From an uncultured Prevotella sp. (GTDB lineage: Bacteria; Bacteroidota; Bacteroidia; Bacteroidales; Bacteroidaceae), in assembly GCA_902477645.1 (NCBI GenBank), contig CABSIA010000049.1:1-17706 (forward strand): DNA of 17,706 nt, given 5' to 3'. The notes under the pieces are model-generated. The model saw nothing but the letters and a program-made list of their open reading frames with translations, was not told the origin of the DNA and did no database searches. The position numbers and the translations under genes were made by a program. This document shows, piece after piece, positions 1 through 8,609 of the stretch (position 1 is its first letter; every line of letters starts with the position of its first letter).

Positions 1-660
1 AAATATCTCTGATTACCAACTTTTTAGACTGTTTTCTTATCCCGAACTGGCGTATGAAATGGTCGTGTGTGGCAGCAGAAGTGAACTCCACATCGCATGG
101 TACGCCCTCATTGCCGTGGATGCACGTGTGTACCTTTATGCCGCCTTTTCTCTTTCCCGCCTTGGGATTGCGTCCCACGCCCTTGACACGAGGTTGTAGA
201 AGAGGCTGATGGTCGTGGAATTGATAATCAGAAGCTTCATCATCCATTTTGGCACCCTGCCAGGGGGACTGTCCGATGAAAGCCTGTCCTTGTACCTCAG
301 GTAAAGCCCTTGATATATCTTCCCGAAGATTTCGTGCGTGCGCCTGCCGTTCGCATCAGAGAGGGTACTGCGCCGGGGTAGGTCATTTATGCCCAAATGT
401 GCCAGCTTGCGCCACTCCATCATTGTGGCTGAGGTTATTTCACGCAAGGAGTCGAAACGCATGATGACGGCATACAGCATTACTGAGAGGTGACACCACG
501 CTGTAAACGTCTTTACATACCTCTCACCACCCATCTCACGGCTGGTTTGAAGAATATTTTGCTTGTTGAAGTAACTTAGAAGCTGATTTAGTATCGGCTG
601 TCCGAGAAAATGTGTACCTTTGCCCATGATTTGGTAATGATGTTTGTTTAGCAGCTGCAA
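1..660 (-). pseudogene. IS4-family transposase, frameshifted and cut by the window edge
   Basis: This is the N-terminal part of a DDE transposase of the IS4-like type common in Bacteroides and Prevotella. Typical family blocks are visible: MGKGTHFLGQP near residue 12, GGERYVK at 44-50, MRFDSLREIT at 67-76 and PRRSTLSDANGRR at 95-107. The reading frame runs from 660 to a stop at 136. After codon 158, however, family-like sequence (KGVGRNPKAGKRKGGIKVHT, later EGVPCDVEFTSAATHDHF) continues in another frame to the window edge. Loss of one base at about 185-187 explains this: GTG TTC AAG GGC would restore the frame, whereas GTG TCA AGG is present. The block that normally reads IxDSTTISLF, with the first catalytic Asp, reads IINSTTISLF here (Asn147, codon 220-222). 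Both lesions point to an inactive copy. Translation could start at 660 or at the internal Met at 627. The other end of the element and its second terminal repeat are outside the window. Confidence 0.85.
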
Positions 661-1158
661 AATCCACCAAAAAGAGCAGACCCTTCACCAGAAGCCGTAC
701 TTACCTCGTATAACATGTATAGTGGTATTGTGTGACCAGTATCAGTGTCATTTGGTCGGGTGGTGTTATAACAGCCGCTAACAGGAACATTATATTTCAG
801 ATCCTTATTGTGCGGTCAGCTGCCATTCCTGTTTTAGTTGGAATTCGAATTTCAAAATATTATCCTTTAATGAATAAGAAGTCGTTTCTTCAACATCCCA
901 ACCTGAAGAAATCCGCTGCCCCCATTTTTACCTTTTGTTCCTTTCATCGTGTAAAACAGTCCAGCTTTTGCAGATAAAGATTTGAATATAGGCTTTTCTG
1001 CCATCACACCAATTAACATCATCCCAGCGATCTACTTTTGTAAATTTACTAAAATTAAAACCTACTTGAACCTCAAAAATTATGATAATACGTATAATTT
1101 TGGTACTGCAAATGAAAAAAACAACCTCTGCAAGTTAGGGAGGTTGTTTTTATAGAGT
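661..1158. other. Intergenic region between the transposase remnant and rpiB, no convincing gene
   Basis: About 500 bp separate the transposase start from the rpiB stop. The right end holds the rpiB terminator hairpin. On the minus strand one frame stays open from about 1135 to a TAA at 928-930, then continues in the same frame to a stop at 805-807. It has no ATG at its head, and some stretches look protein-like (for example FTKVDRWDDVNWCDGRKAY). I do not recognise a family, so a decayed gene fragment is only a weak possibility. A plus-strand frame at 732-977 has no family resemblance either. One terminal repeat of the transposase element probably lies at about 661-760, but it cannot be defined without the other end. 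Confidence 0.5.
1115..1151 (-). terminator. Rho-independent terminator after rpiB
   Basis: A perfect 7-bp stem (CAACCTC at 1122-1128, GAGGTTG at 1140-1146) encloses an 11-base loop. An A run at 1115-1121 and a T run at 1147-1151 flank it and can add A-U pairs. Read on the minus strand, the stem is followed by seven U residues. It begins 8 bases past the rpiB stop, so it fits as the end of the arabinose operon. The T run on the plus strand means it could also stop transcripts coming the other way. Confidence 0.8.
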
Positions 1159-1599
1159 TTATTCTACTGGTATCTTGTCAATGCGCCTCTGATGGCGTCC
1201 GCCTTCAAACTCGGTGGCGAAGAACTCATCCATGATGCTCTTTGCCATGGCGTTGTCGATGAAGCGGCCAGGCATGACAAGCACATTTGCGTTGTTGTGC
1301 TGACGGATGAGATGAGCTATCTCCGGTATCCAGCACAGGCCGGCACGAATGGATTGGTGTTTGTTGAGCGTCATGTTGATGCCCTCACCGCTGCCGCAGA
1401 TTGCTATGCCTGGGAAAACCTCGCCCTGCTCGATGCCATGCGCCAAGGCGTGTCCGAAATCAGAATAGTCGCACGACTCCTCGCTCAGCGTCCCATAATC
1501 CTTATAAGCCATGCCACGCTCTTCGAGATACTGTTTGACGTATTGTTTAAGAGCATAGCCAGCATGATCGCTGGCTATACCTACTGTCTTGATATCCAT
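1159..1599 (-). CDS. rpiB: Ribose-5-phosphate isomerase B
   Basis: RpiB (146 aa, normal length for the LacA/RpiB family) interconverts D-ribulose 5-phosphate and D-ribose 5-phosphate in the cytoplasm. Family marks are visible: SDHAG at 10-14 (Asp11, His12), the GSGEG phosphate loop at 69-73 preceded by the isomerase Cys68, His101 in RQHNNANVL, and Arg135 and Arg139 near the C terminus. It is the last gene of the arabinose operon, 129 bp after tkt, and the gap holds a 92-bp inverted-repeat element. A terminator follows directly. Its job here is probably to supply ribose 5-phosphate as the acceptor for the transketolase encoded upstream. I saw no convincing promoter of its own in the gap. The closest -7-like sequence lacks a partner at a suitable distance. 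Confidence 0.95.
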   Translation of the reverse strand: MDIKTVGIASDHAGYALKQYVKQYLEERGMAYKDYGTLSEESCDYSDFGHALAHGIEQGEVFPGIAICGSGEGINMTLNKHQSIRAGLCWIPEIAHLIRQHNNANVLVMPGRFIDNAMAKSIMDEFFATEFEGGRHQRRIDKIPVE

Positions 1600-1629
1600 G
1601 GATTCTTTTTTAAAAGTAGTTAAGGTGAC

Positions 1630-1721
1630 TGTAGGGCCGTTATGTATAACGGCCGCAATTTATGGCCGTTGCAATTGTCTGTAACCTTTTGCTTGCGGCC
1701 GCTATATATAGCGGCCCTACA
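1630..1721. repeat. 92-bp inverted-repeat element with nested palindromes (MITE- or REP-like)
   Basis: Two arms of 29 bases (1630-1658 and 1693-1721), each starting at the outer edge with TGTAGGGCCG, are inverted around a 34-base centre and differ at only three positions. Each arm also contains its own palindrome: GGCCGCTATATATAGCGGCC (perfect, 1697-1716) and GGCCGTTATGTATAACGGCC (one central mismatch, 1635-1654). The element nearly fills the gap between tkt and rpiB and contains no coding sequence. The structure suggests a small non-autonomous mobile element or an extragenic palindromic repeat. Whether it occurs elsewhere in the genome cannot be seen from this window. Confidence 0.8.
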
Positions 1722-1728
1722 TATTCCC

Positions 1729-3741
1729 TTACAGCATTGCCTTTACCTGGTTGTAAACATTCTCTCCTGTGTAACCGAGCTTCTCGTCAAGCACTTTGTA
1801 AGGGGCTGAGAAGCCGAAGCTTGGCATACCCCAAACTTTGCCGTTGGCACCAACAAGTCCCTCGAGGGTTACAGGCAGGCCAGCTGTCATACCGAATATC
1901 TTCGAGCCTGTAGGAAGAATGCTCTCCTGATATTCCTTTGGCTGGTTGCGGAAGAGACCCTCAGACGGTACGCTTACGATACGGACCTTAACGCCGTCCT
2001 TCTTCAGAAGTTCGGCACCGGCAACGAGGGTAGAGACCTCAGAGCCGCTTGCAAGCAGAATGATGTCGAAATCAGGGTCGCTGCCGGCAACAATGTATGC
2101 ACCCTTGCGAGCCTGCTCATAGTCGGTTCCGGCTGGTAGTTTGGCGATGTTCTGACGAGAGAATATAAGTGCGGTAGGAGTCTCCATGTTCTCCATAGCC
2201 ATAGCCCAGCATACGGTTGTCTCGTCTGCGTCAGCAGGACGGAATACACGGATAGAGTCCTTTCCATGATGGTTCTTCAGTTTCTCCATAAGGCGTATCT
2301 GCGCCTCCTGCTCAACAGGCTCGTGAGTTGGTCCGTCCTCACCGACACGGAATGCGTCGTGGGTCCAGATGAACTTGATTGGCACTTCCATGAGAGCAGC
2401 CATACGTGCGGCTGGCTTCATATAGTCGGAGAATACGAAGAATGTGCCGCATGCGGGAATAACGCCACCATGCAGATACATACCGATACACATGCAGGCC
2501 ATGGTGAGCTCGGCAACACCGGCTTGGAAGAATGCGCCTCCGAAGTCGTCGGCGACCAAAGAGCGTGTCTTCTTCAAGAAACCGTCGGTCTTGTCAGAGT
2601 TCGAGAGGTCGGCAGAAGCGCAAATCATGTTTGGAACCTGCTCAGCCAATACACCAAGACATGCTGCTGATGCGGCACGTGTGGCAGAGCCTTCTTTCTG
2701 TACGCATACAGACCAGTCTACCTTAGGAGCATTGCCGCTGAACCATTCCTTCATCTGGGCAGCAAGCTCTGGATTTGCTTTTGCCCATTCAGCCTCCTCA
2801 GCCTTGCGTGTGGCAACAATCTTCTTAAGCTCCTCACGGCGGTCGGCATAGAGTTTTTGAACATCGTCGAAAATTACGAATGGATTCTCCGGGTTGCCGC
2901 CAAGGTTGCTGATAGTGTTCTTATAGGCATCGCCGCCAAGAGGAGCACCATGAGTGTTGATGCAAGCCTCATAGCTTGTACCGTCGGCACGAAGGGCACC
3001 CTTGCCCATAATTGTCTTTCCGATAATGATGGTTGGGCGCGTCTCTTCCTTGAGTGCGGCATTGAGAGCCTCACGGATAGAGTCAACATCGTTTCCGTTG
3101 CAGGTGATTACGTTCCATCCCCATGCCTTATATTTTGCAGCTGTGTCTTCCTTCATAACGACACCGCACTCTGTAGAGAGCTGAATGTCGTTAGAGTCGT
3201 AGAACATGATGAGGTTGTTGAGATTGAGAGTTCCGGCAATACGGCCTGTGCCCTGTGAGATTTCCTCCTCGATACCGCCGTCAGAGATGTATGCGTAAAT
3301 CTTGTGCTGCATCATGGTCTTGCCGAGACGTGCCTCAAGGAATTTCTCAGCTACGGCAGCACCTGCTGCAAATGTGTGTCCTTGGCCAAGAGGACCGGAT
3401 GTGTTCTCTATGCCACGCTCAAGCTCACGCTCTGGGTGTCCGGGAGTAGGGGAACCCCACTGGCGGAACTGCTTCAGTTCATCAATGGTGAACTTGCCCT
3501 GAAGTGCCAATGCAGAATAAAGCATAGGTGACATGTGGCCAGGGTCGAGATAGAAACGGTCGCGGCCAGCCCATGTCGGGTCTTCAGGATCATATACAAG
3601 ATATTCAGAGAAAAGGACGTTGATGAAGTCGGCTCCACCCATGGCACCACCAGGGTGGCCGGAGTTTGCCTTTTCTACCATTGATGCAGCGAGAATACGG
3701 ATATTGTCGGCTGCATGCTGCATAACTTTGTTGTCGTTCAT
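1729..3741 (-). CDS. tkt: Transketolase
   Basis: Transketolase (670 aa, full length) is a thiamine-diphosphate enzyme that moves two-carbon units between pentose and other sugar phosphates. The N-terminal TPP-binding domain shows SGHPGG at 27-32, DPGHMSP at 66-72, TSGPLGQG at 114-121 and the metal/TPP segment YISDGGIEEE at 151-160. The pyrimidine domain has DLSNSDKTDG at 378-387, the catalytic Glu411 in GVAELTM and GEDGPTHEPVEQ at 467-478. Two motifs differ from the E. coli type: SDG in place of GDG, and AELTM in place of REHAM. I believe this is usual for one Bacteroidetes transketolase lineage. The gene follows abf by 36 bp. It takes the xylulose 5-phosphate made by AraBAD into the pentose phosphate pathway. 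The alternative, a dihydroxyacetone synthase-like enzyme, is less likely given the neighbours. Confidence 0.95.
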   Translation of the reverse strand: MNDNKVMQHAADNIRILAASMVEKANSGHPGGAMGGADFINVLFSEYLVYDPEDPTWAGRDRFYLDPGHMSPMLYSALALQGKFTIDELKQFRQWGSPTPGHPERELERGIENTSGPLGQGHTFAAGAAVAEKFLEARLGKTMMQHKIYAYISDGGIEEEISQGTGRIAGTLNLNNLIMFYDSNDIQLSTECGVVMKEDTAAKYKAWGWNVITCNGNDVDSIREALNAALKEETRPTIIIGKTIMGKGALRADGTSYEACINTHGAPLGGDAYKNTISNLGGNPENPFVIFDDVQKLYADRREELKKIVATRKAEEAEWAKANPELAAQMKEWFSGNAPKVDWSVCVQKEGSATRAASAACLGVLAEQVPNMICASADLSNSDKTDGFLKKTRSLVADDFGGAFFQAGVAELTMACMCIGMYLHGGVIPACGTFFVFSDYMKPAARMAALMEVPIKFIWTHDAFRVGEDGPTHEPVEQEAQIRLMEKLKNHHGKDSIRVFRPADADETTVCWAMAMENMETPTALIFSRQNIAKLPAGTDYEQARKGAYIVAGSDPDFDIILLASGSEVSTLVAGAELLKKDGVKVRIVSVPSEGLFRNQPKEYQESILPTGSKIFGMTAGLPVTLEGLVGANGKVWGMPSFGFSAPYKVLDEKLGYTGENVYNQVKAML

Positions 3742-3777
3742 CTTATAAATTATTAATTTTTAATTGTAAATTATTAT

Positions 3778-5340
3778 TTATTTTCTTGCTATCTTGATAA
3801 CTGCAATTGACTTTGCTGGTACCTTTACAGATACTGTGTTCTTTGACAGCTTCGCGGACTTGAGCTCAACAGGAGCGATACGGTTGGGGTTTTCAAAATC
3901 GTTGTAGTCGGCTACAGACTTGCATGTAAGCAGTCTGCCTGAAACGACATTGGATTTTGGATTTACACCGTCAATGGCAATCTCAACACTCTGTTCCTTA
4001 TCGACACTTACATTGGCAAGGGAGATTACCAACTCGCCATTGTCCTTACGGGCCGCACTTGTTGAGAGCAGTGGTATGGTTCTGTTGTCACGTACTTTCA
4101 TTGAATCGGTTACAACATCTATTGGAAGGTATGTCGCCTCCTGAAAATCCTTGTACATGTCGAACACATGATATGTTGGAGTCAGAACCATGTGGCCAGT
4201 GCCTTTGGTGTCGGTGAGAATCATGGACTGCAACACATTTACCACTTGGGCGATGTTTGCCATGCGGATACGGTCGGTATGGCGATGGAAGACATTTAGT
4301 GTGAGGGCTGCGACGAAAGCGTCACGCATGGAGTTCTGCTGATAGAGGTGGCCAGCTATTGTACCAGGCTCCTCATCCCACCATGTGCCCCATTCATCGA
4401 CAAGAAGTCCGATTTGCTTCTTAGGATCTTTCTTGTCCATTATTGTGCTGTGCTTCTTTATCACATCCTCAATCTCAAGGCACTTACCCATTGTCCAATA
4501 GAAGTCTTCGGGGTTGAACTTTGTGGCAGAGCCTTTGCTGCCGCTCCAACCAGTTACGGTATAATAGTGAAGTGACAGACCGTTCATGCGGTGTCCGACA
4601 TTGTCCATAAGAACCTTTGTCCAGTTGTAGTCGTAGTCGCTGGCTCCAGATGCAATCTTATAGAGTTTGTGACCGTCGTAGTTGCGGCAGTAGGTAGAAT
4701 AACGGCGATATAGGTCACCATAATATTCAGGACGCATGGAGCCACCGCAGCCCCAGCTCTCGTTGCCTACACCGAGGAACTTAACGTTCCATGACTTCTC
4801 ACGTCCGTTTTTACGTCGGAGATTAGCCATAGGTGTGTCGCCGTCGCTGGTCATGTACTCTACCCATTTTGCAAGCTCCTCAACAGTTCCGCTACCAACA
4901 TTGCCACTGATATAAGGCTCGCATCCCAACATTTCGCAGAGGTTAAGGAACTCATGAGTTCCAAACGAGTTGTCCTCAATAGTTCCGCCCCAGTTGTTGT
5001 TCTGCATCTTTGGGCGTTGTTCCTTTGGGCCTACGCCGTCCATCCAGTGATACTCATCGGCAAAACATCCGCCGGGCCAACGAAGCACTGGTATCTGCAA
5101 TGCCTTCAGAGCTTCAAGAACATCCTTGCGGTAGCCGTTGACATTTGGAATGACAGAGTTTTCGCCAACCCACAGACCGCCATAAATACACGAGCCAAGA
5201 TGCTCGGCAAACTGACCATATATTTCCTTATGGATTTTTTGTTGTCCCTGATCGGTGTGAATAGTCAGTCTCGCATCTTGTGCCATTGCAGCCCCACTGA
5301 GTGAGGCTGTCAATGTGAGTATGGTGAATAGCTTTTTCAT
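3778..5340 (-). CDS. Exported alpha-L-arabinofuranosidase, GH51 family
   Basis: This 520-aa enzyme should cleave terminal alpha-L-arabinofuranosyl residues from arabinan or arabinoxylan fragments. A signal peptide is clear: positive MKK, a hydrophobic stretch to about residue 17 and AMA|QD as the likely cleavage site near 20/21. The protein therefore acts outside the cytoplasm, most likely in the periplasm. There is no lipobox Cys. The (beta/alpha)8 barrel holds the GH51 acid/base Glu194 in VGNESWGCGG and the nucleophile Glu316 in LLVDEWGTWW. A beta-sandwich domain covers about 400-518. Residues LRWPGGCFADEYHWMDG at 86-102 are also typical of GH51. It starts only 8 bases after the araB stop, which suggests translational coupling. 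It would feed free arabinose to the symporter encoded upstream. No SusC/SusD pair is visible in the window. Confidence 0.93.
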   Translation of the reverse strand: MKKLFTILTLTASLSGAAMAQDARLTIHTDQGQQKIHKEIYGQFAEHLGSCIYGGLWVGENSVIPNVNGYRKDVLEALKALQIPVLRWPGGCFADEYHWMDGVGPKEQRPKMQNNNWGGTIEDNSFGTHEFLNLCEMLGCEPYISGNVGSGTVEELAKWVEYMTSDGDTPMANLRRKNGREKSWNVKFLGVGNESWGCGGSMRPEYYGDLYRRYSTYCRNYDGHKLYKIASGASDYDYNWTKVLMDNVGHRMNGLSLHYYTVTGWSGSKGSATKFNPEDFYWTMGKCLEIEDVIKKHSTIMDKKDPKKQIGLLVDEWGTWWDEEPGTIAGHLYQQNSMRDAFVAALTLNVFHRHTDRIRMANIAQVVNVLQSMILTDTKGTGHMVLTPTYHVFDMYKDFQEATYLPIDVVTDSMKVRDNRTIPLLSTSAARKDNGELVISLANVSVDKEQSVEIAIDGVNPKSNVVSGRLLTCKSVADYNDFENPNRIAPVELKSAKLSKNTVSVKVPAKSIAVIKIARK

Positions 5341-5348
5341 TTTTTGCT

Positions 5349-6962
5349 TTAGTCTTTGTTGGCTACGGCAGCCTGCTCAATGGCGAGGCCACGCTTGTAG
5401 TTCTTGATGTAGGCGTTGAATCCAGCAATGTCCTCGGCTGTTGGAGCAATCTCCACACCGGCATTGCCTGCGAACACCTTCTCGTCGAGGAAGTCGGCGA
5501 GCGACTGCTTCTTGTCGTTGTTCACAAGATATGAACCAAGCAGGGCGATACCCCATGCGCCGCCTTCGCCTGCGGTCTCCATTACAGAGATTGGCGAGTT
5601 GATGGCAGCTGCCAGCACGCGCTGTCCCACGCCTTTGGTCTTGAACAGACCGCCGTGACCTGTGATGCGGTCAACCTTTATCTTCTCATCGTTGAATAGG
5701 ATGTCGTTGCCCACTTTCAGCACACTCACTGCTCCATAAAGGTGCACGCGCATAAAGTTGGCAAGGTTGAACTTGTCATTGGCTGAGCGCACGAAGAGCG
5801 GACGGCCTTCCTCGCAGCCGGTAACAGGCTCGCCGGAGATATAGTTGTAGGAAATGAGTCCGCCGCAATCGGCGTCGCCTGTGAGGGCGTGGTTGTAGAG
5901 CTTACCGTAAAGCTCGTTCATATCCACCTTAATGCCAAGCAGTTCCTGATATTCCTTAAACAATCCCACCCATGCGTTGAGGTCTGATGTACAGTTGTTG
6001 CAGTGAACCATTGCCACGGGACTTCCATCGGGAGTGGTCACCATGTCGATAACCTCGTAGGGCTTGCTCAGCTCCTTCTCCAATACAATCATAGAGAAAG
6101 ATGATGTACCTGCCGATACGTTACCTGTGCGCTGCTTCACGGCGTTGGTTGCCACCATGCCTGTGCCTGCATCGCCCTCTGGAGGACAAACAGGTATGTT
6201 AGCCTTCAGGTGTCCTGACACATCGAGCAGCTTTGCTCCCTTCTCGTTAAGCTTGCCTGCATCCTCGCCAGCCATGAGCACCTTGGGAAGAATATCCTCA
6301 AGTTTCCAGCTGAAGCCGCGTGGAGCTATGAGGTCGTTGAATTTGCTCACCATCTCAGCCGAGTAGTTCTTTGTCTTCGAGTCAATAGGCAGCATGCCCG
6401 ATGCGTCGCCTACGCCAAGCACTTTCTCACCTGTAATCTGCCAGTGAATATATCCTGCAAGAGTAGTTAGGAAAGTGATGTCCTTCACATGCTCCTCGCC
6501 GTTGAGTATTGCCTGGTAGAGATGTGAGATGCTCCAGCGCAGCGGGATGTTGAACACAAACAGCTCTGACAGTTCGGCGGCAGCCTTGCCCGTGTTGGTG
6601 TTGCGCCATGTGCGGAAAGGCACGAGAGTTTCTTTATAGAATCCGGAATCGTTGTCATTGAAAGCCATGTAGCCGTGCATCATTGCGCTGATGCCGATGG
6701 CTGCCAGGGTCTCAATCTCAATATCGTATTGTTCTCTGACGTTCTTGCGGAGGTCGGCGTAGCAGTCCTGCACGCCGCTCCATATCATATCGATACTGTA
6801 AGTCCAGAGTCCGTCAACAAGCTGGTTTTCCCAGTCGTGGCTGCCCTGAGCTATAGGATTGTTGTTCTCGTCGATAAGAACAGCCTTTATACGGGTAGAG
6901 CCAAACTCGATACCGAGAATGGCTTTACCTGTTTCTATAGTTCTTTTTGGATTATTTTCCAT
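5349..6962 (-). CDS. araB: FGGY-family carbohydrate kinase, probable L-ribulokinase
   Basis: This 537-aa sugar kinase of the FGGY/ASKHA fold probably phosphorylates L-ribulose to L-ribulose 5-phosphate. The ATP-grasping start is GIEFGSTRIKAV at 17-28. The substrate region GISAMMHGYMAFN follows at 90-102, and the likely catalytic base is Asp264 in PPEGDAGTGM. The second nucleotide segment is SAGTSSFSMIV at 283-293, and the C-terminal FGGY-like region runs from TGHGGLF (434-440) to TAGEGGAWGIALLG (463-476). The sequence is not closely like E. coli AraB, and automatic annotation may call it xylulokinase. The ribulokinase role is inferred from its place directly between araA and the arabinofuranosidase and from the absence of any other kinase for this step. 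It follows araA by 43 bp. Confidence 0.88.
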   Translation of the reverse strand: MENNPKRTIETGKAILGIEFGSTRIKAVLIDENNNPIAQGSHDWENQLVDGLWTYSIDMIWSGVQDCYADLRKNVREQYDIEIETLAAIGISAMMHGYMAFNDNDSGFYKETLVPFRTWRNTNTGKAAAELSELFVFNIPLRWSISHLYQAILNGEEHVKDITFLTTLAGYIHWQITGEKVLGVGDASGMLPIDSKTKNYSAEMVSKFNDLIAPRGFSWKLEDILPKVLMAGEDAGKLNEKGAKLLDVSGHLKANIPVCPPEGDAGTGMVATNAVKQRTGNVSAGTSSFSMIVLEKELSKPYEVIDMVTTPDGSPVAMVHCNNCTSDLNAWVGLFKEYQELLGIKVDMNELYGKLYNHALTGDADCGGLISYNYISGEPVTGCEEGRPLFVRSANDKFNLANFMRVHLYGAVSVLKVGNDILFNDEKIKVDRITGHGGLFKTKGVGQRVLAAAINSPISVMETAGEGGAWGIALLGSYLVNNDKKQSLADFLDEKVFAGNAGVEIAPTAEDIAGFNAYIKNYKRGLAIEQAAVANKD

Positions 6963-7005
6963 AGTTTTAATTTTATAAATCTTATAGGCTTTTATAAGTT
7001 TTATA

Positions 7006-8547
7006 TTACATTAACGCCTTGTTGAGCATGTAGTAAACCTCGTTGTTGCGAAGCTGTGTCTTGAAATCGCTGATTGTAGTGTTCTTGTCGATCTTAACAA
7101 ATTCTATACCGGTGATCTCTGCAAAGTCTTCCCAATACTCAGCTGTAATATCGTAAGAGAATGCGCTGTGGTGTGTACCGCCTGCGAGAATCCATGCACC
7201 TGCGCCAATTTCGAATGTTGGCTGTGGTACCCAGAGGGCGGATGCAACAGGAAGCTTAGGCATTGGCTTTGGCTCAATGCACTCAACCTCACTTGTTACA
7301 AGGCGGAAGCGGTTGCCGAGGTCTACGATAGTAGCCTTGATACCTCTGCCTGTCTTTGATGTGAATACCAAGCGTGCTGTCTGCTGCTTGCGAATACCGA
7401 TGCCGAGGAAGTGAACCTCGAGAGTAGGCTTGTCAACAGCGATAAGAGGACAAACCTCGAGCATGTGGCTCTGAAGACTTGATGTGCAGTCTGCTGCGAA
7501 GTTAAGGGTATAGTCCTCGAGGAAAGAGCAGCCTTTCTCAAGTCCCTGATTCATAACCCACAATGTGCGATACAGGCAAGCTGTCTTCCAGTCGCCCTCA
7601 GCACCGAAGCCATAGCCCTCAGCCATAAGACGCTGTGAGGCAAGACCTGGAATCTGGTCGAAGCCAAGGAAGTTAGGATCGTTAATGTCGGCACCGCCGA
7701 GGTCGTCGAAGTTTGTTGTGAAAGCTGTCGCGCCCTCGTCCTTCAATACACGTCGAAGGGCAATCTCTGCCTTTGCTGCATTCTTAACTTTCTCCCAGTA
7801 AACTTCCTCGCCAGACTCGTCAATCTTGATAGTGTAAGCCTTCTTGTACTCCTCAACAAGTTCGTCAGCCTCAGCATCTGTAACCTTCTTGAAGTATTCC
7901 ATGAGCGAAGATACAGGATAGTAGTCAACGTGATAGCCAAGACGCTGCTCAAACTCTACGCGGTCGCCATCGGTAACGGCAACGTTGTTCATGTTCATAC
8001 CGAACATAAGGCAACGTACGTTGTGAGCGTCAGCAACACCTGCTGCCACACGTGCCCAAACAGCGATGCTCTTCTGAGCTTCCTCGCTCTTCCAGTGCCC
8101 AACAACAACCTTGCGTGGTACACGCATGCGGCTGCAGATGTGACCGAACTCGATGTCGCCATGGGCTGACTGGTTGAGGTTCATAAAGTCCATGTCGATA
8201 GAATCCCATGGAATTTCAGAGTTGTATTGTGTATGGAAGTGGAGTAGAGGCTTCTTGAGTGCCTGCAGACCCTTTATCCACATCTTTGCAGGAGAGAATG
8301 TGTGCATCCATGTGATGATACCGATACATTTCTCGTCGTTGTTTGAGGCTTTCATAACAGCCTCTACCTCGGCAGAAGAGTTTGCTGTGCCTTTATAAAC
8401 AACCTTTACAGGAATGATGCCACTGTTGTTAAGTCCGTCGACCATATCTTTTGAGTGACCGTCAACGATTTTTACTGTCTCGCCTCCATAAAGAAGCTGT
8501 GCGCCTGTTACGAACCAGATTTCATAGTTTTCAAATGCTTTGTTCAT
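7006..8547 (-). CDS. araA: L-arabinose isomerase
   Basis: AraA (513 aa, usual length about 500) converts L-arabinose to L-ribulose in the cytoplasm and needs a divalent metal, usually Mn2+. The metal-binding and catalytic residues of the family are all present: Glu317 in GFGAEGDWKTA, Glu344 in FLEDYT, His361 in SHMLEVCP and the His459-His460 pair in GGTHHSAFS. Other conserved blocks are WFVTGAQLLYG at 11-21, TWMHTFSPAKMWI at 79-91 and LLHFHTQYN at 101-109. It lies between araD (62 bp upstream) and araB (43 bp downstream). Nothing looks damaged, and the identification is firm. Confidence 0.98.
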   Translation of the reverse strand: MNKAFENYEIWFVTGAQLLYGGETVKIVDGHSKDMVDGLNNSGIIPVKVVYKGTANSSAEVEAVMKASNNDEKCIGIITWMHTFSPAKMWIKGLQALKKPLLHFHTQYNSEIPWDSIDMDFMNLNQSAHGDIEFGHICSRMRVPRKVVVGHWKSEEAQKSIAVWARVAAGVADAHNVRCLMFGMNMNNVAVTDGDRVEFEQRLGYHVDYYPVSSLMEYFKKVTDAEADELVEEYKKAYTIKIDESGEEVYWEKVKNAAKAEIALRRVLKDEGATAFTTNFDDLGGADINDPNFLGFDQIPGLASQRLMAEGYGFGAEGDWKTACLYRTLWVMNQGLEKGCSFLEDYTLNFAADCTSSLQSHMLEVCPLIAVDKPTLEVHFLGIGIRKQQTARLVFTSKTGRGIKATIVDLGNRFRLVTSEVECIEPKPMPKLPVASALWVPQPTFEIGAGAWILAGGTHHSAFSYDITAEYWEDFAEITGIEFVKIDKNTTISDFKTQLRNNEVYYMLNKALM

Positions 8548-8609
8548 AGTGATTTTGGTTTTAAATTAGTTAATTGGTATTTTGCTGTTAATTATTATAT
8601 TTTAAAGAG

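Noticed and set aside
732..977. Plus-strand open frame of 81 codons beside the transposase
   Set aside because: No family resemblance, and no promoter or conserved motif; low-complexity hydrophobic start and basic tail look like chance.
1729..3741. SDG and AELTM in transketolase as signs of lost activity
   Set aside because: The catalytic Glu411, the His residues and the remaining TPP motifs are present, and the variant motifs fit a Bacteroidetes lineage of transketolases, so damage is unlikely.
6981..6998. Inverted repeat CTTATA-6-TATAAG between araA and araB
   Set aside because: Only six A/T-rich pairs in a very A/T-rich gap; expected by chance and unlike the palindrome at the operon promoter.
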